64,000 nucleotides of DNA from Rebecca billardiae RCC1528. Lineage: Eukaryota; Haptophyta. The translations under genes and the position numbers were made by a program. The notes beneath the pieces were generated by a model that saw only the letters and a list, made by a program, of their open reading frames with translations, made no database searches and had not been told where the DNA came from. The number at the start of each line of letters is the position of its first letter. Position 1 is the stretch's first letter. Of this stretch, positions 55,893 to 64,000 are shown piece by piece. The stretch is taken from positions 372,001 to 436,000 of the forward strand of contig OZ251241.1 in assembly GCA_965240325.2 (NCBI GenBank), read 5' to 3'.

Positions 55893-56356
55893 GGCGGCGC
55901 CCGGACGCACTGCGGGCCGCGCTGCGCACGCTTGGCCGCCCGGGGCATCATCCGACGCGTCGTCGCACTTGCGCAGGCCGCGTTCGACTGTACACTTTTA
56001 CATCTCACCATGGCTGCCCTGTCCTCTACTCGCTCCGACGGGGCTGCCAGCATGATTAAGCAGCACGGGCGCTGTTTATTATTTGGCACTGTTAGACAGT
56101 TAGGACACGACTCACGAGTCGGACGAGTCACGACTCGGCATCACGTGTTATTATTCGTAGTCGTCGGTTATCGTCGCCGCCGCCGTTATATCGCGCGTGA
56201 CGCTGCTAGTACCGGACTGGCGAGATCTCAGCTGACGGTCTCGATTATTCGGCACTCCGAGTCCGGAGTCCGGATTGGACTTCGGCAACTCGGCAAGTGC
56301 CTACGTGATGTGTCGTCTGCTGCTGTGATGTGTAAGTTGTGTGTCACGTGTGTGTG

Positions 56357-56393
<37 letters not shown>

Positions 56394-56835
56394 TAGAGAG
56401 AGAGAGACTCAGAGAGAGACTACAGTCGGCGAGTCCGGACGACGACGTTTTGTGGACGACGGTGCGGGGCGAGGACGACGGGCGCTGGCGCGCCGCGAGG
56501 CGGCCGCAGCCCTCGTCCAGGCCTCGCAGGCGGACGGCTGAACGAATTTTTCCGGCGGCGCTACCATCGGCGACGGCTTCATGGGCGGTGACAGTTGGCG
56601 GGCGTCAATCTCGCCTGCCTGAGCTGTGTGCGTCTCTTATTCTTAGTAAACTGTACACGTTAAATCATAGTAAACTGTACGACGTACGTTAAATCATAGT
56701 TTTAAAAACTGGGCAACGCGCCACTCACCTGCCTGCGCCGGTCTGTTTTGTGGCGGTGTCTTTGTGCAGTGTTGGATGGCGTTAATCACGCCTTAACCAA
56801 GTGTGCACGTTAAATCATAGTAAACTGTACACATC
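55893..56835. other. intergenic with microsatellites and a repeated word
   Basis: Holds (GT)n at 56359-56390 and an AG-rich run 56394-56423. The word TTAAATCATAG occurs at 56660, 56689 and 56810, mostly followed by TAAACTGTAC. No gene recognised. Confidence 0.6.
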
Positions 56836-57918
56836 ATACTGCAGTCATGTTGTAACCCGGCCACTGTGTCCTTCTGTGGGCCCTTCTGGGTGTGAGCAGG
56901 TTGCACCAACCCCCTCCTGAGCGTCTCGCCGCCCCGAGGCGGTAGCACCCCCCCCCCTGCACCGGAAGTCCGGGGGCGCCAGCCCCCGGACCCACAGCGG
57001 GGGGTCCGGGGGGCCTCCCCCGGGGCCCCGCCGGCCCGAGGCGCAGCAGAATTTTTTTGGCCCTTTTTGGCGCGCTTTCCTACCGGGGAACAGAACAGCA
57101 TCGCCGAAGGCGCGCGCCCAAGACGATGGCGGCGCTGGATTCCGCCCCGCGGCCCCCGGCCGCCCGGCCAAGCCGTGCGTTGTGCGCGTACGTGCAACAG
57201 AGAGCGCTGGTGGGCTGGCAGCGCGCTGGCACGCCATGTGTCTTCGTGCTACGGTCCGTGCTCAATCCAACCGCGACGGCAGGCAGACGCGGTGGCGCGG
57301 CGTCCGCGCCGCTCCCGACCGTTGCGGGCTTGGTCAGCCCAGAGCGCACCGGTTGCGCTCGCCACGCGGTGGCATGGCAGTGGCCGAGCTTGGGCCGGGC
57401 TGGGGCGTCTGCTTGGGTGGGCACTTTGCGAGCAGCGACGCGCCGACCACCCTAGGCAGGGTGCCGCTCATGAATACCGAGTCGGCGGCCGAGTCCCTGG
57501 CAGGGGCGACGATTGCGGTCGCCAGTCCGCGGACGGCACGGTGGGCCGCGCCGACACGAGGCAGGTGCGGTGGCCCCTGGGCAGGCGCATATCGTGAGGT
57601 GGTGGATACGTGATGAAGACTACTATGATATGAAGGTCACTCCCTGCGCCGCAGGCGCGCTCTCCAGAGTTCTGGTACCACTTGCTACACTGTGACAGCC
57701 ACGGCCCGGGCCCGCGGCGCGCGCCTGCGCGAAGCACCCAACCATGGGCCTGCTGAAGTCGGGGTGCCTGCACCCCGCCCCCTGTGGCTGCAGCCTGCCA
57801 GCCTAGAGCTTGAGCAGGTTGCACCCCCCCCCCCTGCAGCCCATCAGCCCTTCGAGCAGGGTGCACCTACCCCCTACAGAAGGACATTGGGGGGGGGGCT
57901 TCAACATGACCGCAGTAT
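56836..57918. mobile_element. possible 1.1 kb element with 23-bp TIRs
   Basis: The ends ATACTGCAGTCATGTTG (56836 onward) and, in complement, ATACTGCGGTCATGTTG (to 57918) form imperfect ~23-bp inverted repeats. The inside is extremely G/C-tract rich: a perfect hairpin GTCCGGGGGC/GCCCCCGGAC near 56971-56994, long C runs at 56946 and 57825, a G run at 57889, and GAGCAGG(T/G)TGCAC words at 56895, 57806 and 57855. No target-site duplication was found and no protein recognised, so the call is tentative. Confidence 0.4.
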
Positions 57919-58002
57919 CAGTCTTGAGTCTTCGGTGTGGCGGTAATTCGTCGTCGGTAAAATACGTGCTCTTATTGTGAAGCGGCGACCGAGCCATGCA
58001 CG

Positions 58003-58956
58003 ATGGCTGACGCGCTCGAGGGTGGCGCGTATGATGTCATCGCCTCGTTTCCCGACGGCCTGCCCGAGGACGCGCTGCAAGTGGAGTGCGGTCCTGAGCA
58101 CGACCGCAAGCCTGCTGCGGAGAGCGACGAGTCGCTCCTCGAAGCCACATGGCGCGCGCGTGTGGCCGCCAACCCTGCTCTCTTCAACGGCACCAAATTT
58201 CGCTTTGCGGGCGTGCGTGCGCGCACAGAGGCGGGTGTGGGGCCGACGCTGCTCCTCGGCCTGACCGACTACCGGTCCTTCCTGGGCACGAACTGCGCGC
58301 CCCACTGGGAGCGGCTGCTCGCTGCCTCCGCCGGTCACCTCGCGTCGCCCTTGGGCAACGCGGCGGTGGTGGAGACGGCAGATAGGCGCGTCGTGCTCCT
58401 ACGGCGAGGTGCCGGTGTGGGCGAGGCGCCCAACAGCGTAGTCATGCCCGGTGGCCATCCGGAGCCGGAGATGCTTGGCGTGCGCAGCCTCGGCGACTGG
58501 GGGCAGCACGAGCCCGCAGCCTTCGCCGTGCGGCTCGCCGCCACCGAGGGCGCGGCGGCTGATAGCGCGCCGCCAGCGCCCCTGAGCTGGCCGGCCGCGG
58601 TGCGTCGGGAGCTGTGGGAGGGCATGGCGCGCGAAATCGAGGAGGAGACGGGCGTGCCTCGAGCGGCGCTTGGTCCGCTGCGCTGCATCGGCTTCTGCCG
58701 CCGCGTGCTCAACCACCGGCCGGACATCATCTTCCACGTGCGCTGCGCGCTCACGGCCTCTGAGGTGGCGGCGCACTATGCCGGCAGCCAGGACGGCAGC
58801 GCGCACCGCGACGAGTCCACCGCGCTCTTCACGCTCGAGCGGCACGAGCTCGTGCGCCGGGCGCTCGACGCGAACGACCTGCCCATGCCCGGATGCCATC
58901 GCGGTGGCGTGCACCTCTACCGCGAGCATCTCGCCGCGGCGTCGTCCTCCTCGTGA
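58003..58956 (+). CDS. NUDT22: NUDT22-type Nudix hydrolase (UDP-sugar)
   Basis: Single-exon, 317-residue protein. The NUDT22-specific segments FNGTKFR (61-67) and GLTDYRSFLGTN (86-97) precede the Nudix fold. The Nudix box is split as in NUDT22: PGGHPEPE (149-156), then about 45 inserted residues, then REIEEETG (210-217) providing the metal-binding Glu pair. NUDT22 hydrolyses UDP-glucose/UDP-galactose to UMP and sugar-1-phosphate. Its neighbour is a UDP-sugar epimerase-mutase, so both act on UDP-hexoses, but neighbouring genes need not share a pathway in such genomes. The ATG at 58003 is the first after upstream stops. Confidence 0.9.
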   Translation: MADALEGGAYDVIASFPDGLPEDALQVECGPEHDRKPAAESDESLLEATWRARVAANPALFNGTKFRFAGVRARTEAGVGPTLLLGLTDYRSFLGTNCAPHWERLLAASAGHLASPLGNAAVVETADRRVVLLRRGAGVGEAPNSVVMPGGHPEPEMLGVRSLGDWGQHEPAAFAVRLAATEGAAADSAPPAPLSWPAAVRRELWEGMAREIEEETGVPRAALGPLRCIGFCRRVLNHRPDIIFHVRCALTASEVAAHYAGSQDGSAHRDESTALFTLERHELVRRALDANDLPMPGCHRGGVHLYREHLAAASSSS

Positions 58957-59499
58957 CAGAGGAGGTCTTGGCGGCGGGCGGCCAGGCGCCCGCCAGATCG
59001 CGTCGACTGTTAGCTGCGCGGCTGAAGCGCGCAGGCCGATGCTAAGGCCGAGGCGCGCGACCAGCTCAACCGGGGACACGGCGTTACAGCGTAACCGGGG
59101 ACACGGCGTTACAGTTTGCGGGAGTCGCAGCGCGCACGCGCGGATGCCGGGGCGCAGCACGCGCGACTGCGTGACTATCACTTAATGTCGTCAGGTAACC
59201 TGTTACGCTCCGACCCCTGACGAGGCCCTGGCCCGCTGAGTCGGTTGCCAGGCGGCTCAGGGCTGTCCCGCGCGCCCCTGGCATGTCCGCGTACCAACGG
59301 CCTCAATTAGGTGGGAGGCGCACGTTGACGTCCGGGCGTGAGTGGAACTTCGCGTGGGCCGCCGGACTTCGCTTGTACTGAGATTTGGGGCTGAGCTCAA
59401 CGGCGCCGGCATCGTGCGTGGTCGGCCCTTGCATCAGCGTCGGCGCCGTCTCCCTCGCGCCGCGCGTGCGTGCAGTCGCTCGCGGGCGGGGCGCCACAC
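58957..59499. other. intergenic with a short tandem repeat
   Basis: Between NUDT22 and the epimerase-mutase gene, both plus strand. ACCGGGGACACGGCGTTACAG occurs twice in tandem (~59070-59115). No RNA gene or other motif seen. The distal part should hold the promoter of the fusion gene. Confidence 0.5.
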
Positions 59500-59623
59500 A
59501 TGTCCAGCAACCTATACAGCCGGAGTGGCGTGCCGGTGCGAGCGATGGACCCGGAGCGTGCGACCATGCTGCCGCACGACGATGAAGACACCAAGCCGCG
59601 CCGCTCGATGTCGGGCGGCGCCA

Positions 59624-59661
<38 letters not shown>

Positions 59662-62600
59662 GGCGGCGGCGGTGGCGCGCGCGCGACATCGTACGTGATC
59701 GTCCTCCTCGTCGGCGTGATCATGGTGCTCGGCTTCTCCCTCGCGCGCCGCAGCCCCGTCGTCGAGATCCGGTCGGCCGCCGAGCCGGCCGCGTGCCACT
59801 GCCCCGAGCCGCCGGCGCCCGTGCTCGCGGCGGTGGCCGATCAGACGCCGACGCCGACTCCGGAGGCGACGAAGCCCCCGCGCATCTTCAAGAAGCGCCC
59901 GCTGCAGCCCAAGACCATCGAGAGCGTGCTCATCACCGGCGCGGCCGGCTTCATCGGCTCGCACTTTGCGCTGCTGCTGCTCGACGCGGGTGGCTACAAG
60001 GTGACGGCGATCGACGACATGTCGCGCTCGTCGTGGGACACGGTGATCCGGCTGCGAGCGCTGGGCGAGCGCGCCGCGGCGAAGGGCAGCAGCCTCGAGT
60101 TCGTCAAGCAGGTGCGCGCCGCCGCGCACGCCGCGCGAGCGGCCGCGCGCCGCCACGCGCGCCGCGCCGGCACTGAGGGGCGGCGCCCTCCCTGGCCCCT
60201 GGCGCGGGCACAGGACCTCGCGGACACGCCGGCGATGGCGACGCTGATGCGCAACCGCGGCATCGACGCGGTGGTGCACTTTGCGGGCAACGCGTACGTC
60301 GGCGAGTCGATGCGCTCGCCGGACAAGTACTACCAGAACATTACTATTGGCACGCTCAGCCTGCTGCAGGTGCGTGCGCGGCGCGCAGCCCGCCGCGAGG
60401 GCGCGCGCTGCGTGCGGCGCGGGGTCCGATGCGCGCGGCGCGGCGCGCTCACGGCCCGCTGCCCCCTTCGCCGCCCCGCGCGCGCAGGCCATGGACCAGG
60501 CGGGCGTGCAGAACCTGATCTTTTCGTCCTCGTGCGCCACATATGGCGAGCCTGAGGAGTTCCCGATCACGGAGGACACGCCGCAGGTGAGGGACGGGGG
60601 CGCGCGGGGGGCGGAGCGCGCGAGGAAGCATCGGGGAGGGGGCGGCGTGGGCAGGCGCGCGGCGCGGGCGGCGTGCGCGCGCGGCGCGGGTGGGGGGCGT
60701 GGCGCCGGGCCGCGGCAGCGACTGCTGCCGTCGTCCCCGTCGTCCCTCAGCGCGGCCTGGCCTGCCCTCGGCTGAGCCCGCGACGCCCGCCCGCCTCGGC
60801 GCGCCGCCGCGGCTTGGACGCACGCCCCGCGCGCGCCCGGCGCCCGCGCGCAGAAACCGACCAACCCGTACGGCCTGTCCAAGCTGCACGCGGAGCAGGC
60901 GATCCTTGCAAAGTCGGGCGTGCGGCGCAAGCAGGGTGGTCGGCTCGCCGTCGCGTCTCTGCGCTACTTCAACGTGATCGGCGCGGACCCGCACGGGCGG
61001 ATGGGCCCGGTGCTCAACCACCGCGAGCAGTGGGAGTACCCGCGCATCGTCGACGCGGCGATGGACGCCGCGCTCGGGCTGCGCGACAAGCTCAAGATCA
61101 TGGGCAACCAGTTCCCCACCTCGGACGGCACCGCCGTGCGCGACTACATTCACGTGTCAGACCTCGTGCAGGCGCACCTCGACGTGCTGCTCCGGCTCGA
61201 CGCGGCCGAGCCGCTCGTGTACAACGTGGGCGTGGGGCGGGGGTACACCGTCAACGTGCGCCGCACCACGCCGCCGCGCGCGCCGCGCGCGCCGCCGCGC
61301 CGCGCTGGGCGCTCGAGGCTGAGTCTCCCGCGCGCTCGCGCTCGCCCGCCCGCGCGCGTGTCGTCGCCGCGCCGCGCCGCGCGTGCGCAGGAGGTGAAGG
61401 CGGTGGTGGAGCAGGTGGCGGGCAAGCGCGTGCCGTCCGAGATCGGCCCTCCGCGCGCGGGAGATCCGCACACGCTGTACGCCGACCCGAGCAAGATCAT
61501 GACCGAGCTCGGCTGGAAGCCCAAGGTGCGGCGGACGAGGCGGCGCGCGGCGCGGCGCGCGGCGCGCGGGCGCGGGGGCGCGGCGCGCGGGCACGACGGC
61601 GGCGCCGCGCCGAGCCGAGCGCGCGGCCACTCCGCCCGACTGAGAGCACCGGCGGCCCCGGCGCGCCGTGCCGCGTGTGCGCCGCCGCGCCGCCCTCCGC
61701 CCGCACCCGCCGCGCAGTTCGCCGACCTCAAGCTCGCGATCGAGACTTCCTGGCGGTGGCGCATCAACCGGTACCCCAGAGGGGGCAGCGTCTCGCGCAT
61801 CGACCCGCTGGCCTACTCGGGTGCGGCGCGCGCGCGCGCGCGTGGGCGCGGATGCGCGCGCGTGGCGGGCGCGCGGGCTCCGCGCCGCGCCCGCGCCGCT
61901 TCGCGCTCACGCGCGGCTGGCCCGCCCTGCGCCTCTCCGCGCGCGCGCACGCCTGCGCGCACGCCTGCACGCGCGCCCGTGCGCGCGCCTCCGCGCGCGC
62001 GCAGGCCCCGCGTATGTGTACGAGACGGACGTCTCGCCGCGGCTGCCCGACGACCCGCGCATCGTGATCGTCGGCGCGGGCCCCACCGGCCTGTGCGCCG
62101 CGTACCGGCTCAAGGAGCTGGGGTACACCAACTGGCAGCTCATCGACAAGGGCAAGAGCGCGGGCGGCCTGGCCACGTCCATCACCGACCCGAAGGGCTT
62201 CACGTGGGACATCGGCGTGCACGTGCTCTTCTCGCACTTCGCCTTCTTCGACGCGCTGCTCGACGAGCACCTCGAGCCGAAGCAGTGGCTGTACCACCAG
62301 CGCTGGTCGCCCGCGTGGATGCGCAACCGGTGCGCGCGCCGCCGCGCGCCGCCGCGCGCGCCGCCGCCCGGCCGCGCGCCGCCGTCGGCGCCGCGGCGCG
62401 CGCTGAGCGCGGTGGTGCCCCGCTGCCATCGGCGCGGCGCTGTGTGTGTGCGCGCGCGCGCGCGCGCGGCACCAGCTGGGTGGGCTACCCGATCCAGGCG
62501 AACGTGTGGCGGCTGCCCGAGGAGGAGGTGGCGGAGATCCTCACTGACCTCTCGCAGCTCAAGCCCGACCCGACGGCACAGCCCCGCAACTTTCTTGAGT

Positions 62601-63995
62601 GGTGCGGCGCGCGCGCTGCGAAGGAGCGTGCGGCGCACGCGCGCGCGCACACACGCGCGAGACGGTGACGCGCGCGCGCGTGCGCGCCCCCCTGCCCCGC
62701 GCGCGGCTGCCAGGCTGCACAACGGCTTCGGCAAGGCGCTGACCAAGACGTTCATGGCGCCATACAACTTCAAGGTGTGGGCACACCCGCCCGAGCAGCT
62801 CAACACGATCTGGGTGGGCGAGCGCGTCGCGACGATCAAGTTCCAGGACATTCTGAGCAACGTGATCGCGCGCAAGGTGCGCGGCGCGGCACGCCCGCGC
62901 GCCGCGCCAACCGCCGCGCCCGCCCGCGCCCTGCTCACGAGCGCGCCGCGCGCGTGCGGCCGCGCCCCGCTCGCTGCTGCGCCCGTGCCTGCGCTGCGCC
63001 CTCGCTCCGTGCGCCGCAGGACGCGCCGGCGTGGGGCCCGAACGCGCAGTTCCGGTACCCGATGAACGGCACAGGCCACATCTGGGAGGCGGTCTTCAAG
63101 ACGCTGCCGTGGGAGAACATCCGGATGGGCGCCGAGATGTCGACGGTGCACGCGCCGCCCGCGGCCGAGGGCGTGGCGACGCCGCGCGCGGGCGAGAAGG
63201 GCGCGCGCCACATCAAGCTGGCCGACGGCTCGTCCATCGAGTTCGACGCGCTCGTGAGCACCGTGCCCGTCGACCGGCTGCTCAAGAGTGGATTCCCCGA
63301 CGACCCCGTCATGCCCAAGCTCGCCGAGGGCGACGACAAGTTCAAGCACCAGGTGAGGCCGCGCGCGCCCTGCCGGGGCCCGGCGCGCTGCGGGCGCCCA
63401 GCGCCGCATGTGTCGCGAGTGCCGCCTGCGCGGTCTCGCGCCTCGCGGCGTGCACGGCTGTGGGCGCGGCCACGCGCCGGGCGAGGCTCGGCTCGCGCCG
63501 CCGCGCGGCGCGCCCCGCGCTCACGCCCCCGGCCCGCGCCCGCCCGTGCGCCCCCTGTGCCGCGCAGACCGTCAACTTGGTGGGCGTGGGCATCGCCGGC
63601 CAGCCGCCCGCCAAGCTGAACGGCGTGCACTGGGTCTACTTCCCCGAGGAGGAGTTCCCCTTCTACCGCGTGACGGTGCTCTCCAACTTCTCACCGCTCG
63701 TCGTGCCCAAGCCGTTCGAGCAGTGGTCGCTGCTCGTCGAGGTCTCCGAGTCCAAGTGCGCGGCGGCTGCGCGCACGGCGCCGCGCGCCGCGCACGGCGC
63801 GCGAGGCCGCGCGCGCCACGCGGCGCGGTAGCGGTGCCGGCCTCACCCCGCGGCCGCCGCCGCCGCCCCGCGCCACCTCGACGGGCGCAGGTACCGCGAG
63901 GTGCCCAAGAGCGCGGCCGAGCTCGAGCAGAAGGTGGTCGACGGGCTGCGCCGCGCGACGATGCTGCCGGCTGACGCGCAGATTGACTCCGTCTG
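59500..63995 (+). CDS. UDP-sugar 4-epimerase / UDP-galactopyranose mutase fusion (3' end outside)
   Basis: Twelve exons: 59500-60111, 60214-60369, 60488-60586, 60854-61255, 61391-61525, 61718-61820, 62005-62329, 62476-62601, 62714-62876, 63020-63352, 63568-63755, 63891-63995. 915 residues so far; the last donor GTAAG is at the window edge. A poly-Gly stretch precedes a membrane anchor (~64-82, type II, Golgi-like). Epimerase: GAAGFIGSH (147-155), SSSCATYGEP (~270), YxxxK (Y295/K299), LRYFNVIGADP, DYIHVSDLV; closest in wording to plant UXE/MUR4 and GalE. Mutase from ~522: VGAGPTGL, GGLA, HVLFSH, YHQR, PYNFKVWA, WVGERVA, WGPN, FPFYR. The residues corresponding to fungal UGM His63, Arg91, Trp167, Arg182, Asn207 and Arg327 are present by my by-eye alignment. 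About 180 C-terminal mutase residues lie beyond base 64000. Confidence 0.9.
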
Positions 63996-64000
63996 GTAAG

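Noticed and set aside
61821-62004. A gene boundary between the epimerase and mutase domains
   Set aside because: No stop codon after the epimerase, no Met before the mutase, and the 184-bp interval has the donor, acceptor and composition of the other introns.

Overview
The window looks like nuclear DNA of a GC-rich unicellular eukaryotic alga. Every recognisable gene is eukaryotic: COQ8, TGS1, CapZ alpha, Nup96, a MAP kinase kinase, MRS2, NUDT22, and a eukaryote-type UDP-galactopyranose mutase. Coding exons are saturated with G/C at third positions. Introns are short (about 90-190 nt), GC-rich and GT-AG, mostly with a GTGCG donor and a CAG acceptor and no clear pyrimidine tract. One protein carries a signal-peptide-like plus Ala/Arg-rich N-terminus of the kind used for plastid import in algae with complex plastids. 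A haptophyte is my best guess, but that is inference. I see no rRNA, CRISPR or prokaryotic operon structure.

Layout. 1-794: open 3' part of an unrecognised minus-strand gene. 1025-2893: COQ8-type atypical kinase. 2937-4009: dispersed repeat flanked by (AT)n. 4270-5112: TGS1. 5226-7171: 5'-truncated LINE-like retroelement. 7344-8495: CapZ alpha. 8759-10283: giant fold-back element with TTAA at both ends. 10705-13319: ankyrin-repeat protein with a HET/TIR-like N-terminus. 14117-16891: SPX-EXS phosphate transporter. 17014-20008: second copy of the AT-flanked repeat, split by a 1.9 kb DNA transposon (17828-19725). 21837-22988: homeodomain protein.

From 22492 to 36289 lies a segment that recurs almost perfectly at 36952-50921, just after a 100-N gap (36852-36951). 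It carries the N-terminal part of the homeodomain gene, an atypical SDR, a standalone Nup96, tRNA-Ala(AGC) and a MAP2K. It is either a recent tandem duplication or, more probably, two allelic contigs joined by scaffolding. Contig 1 ends in fragments of an LRR gene. Contig 2 continues into unrelated sequence.

51057-53845: plastid-type didomain ArsA/GET3 ATPase. 54039-55892: MRS2-like Mg2+ channel. 56836-57918: G-rich element with short terminal inverted repeats. 58003-58956: NUDT22. 59500 to the window end: a 12-exon gene fusing a UDP-sugar 4-epimerase (GalE/UXE type) to a eukaryotic UDP-galactopyranose mutase behind one N-terminal membrane anchor. The two domains fit consecutive steps, making a UDP-hexopyranose and then converting it to the furanose form. 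This fusion is the most interesting object in the window.
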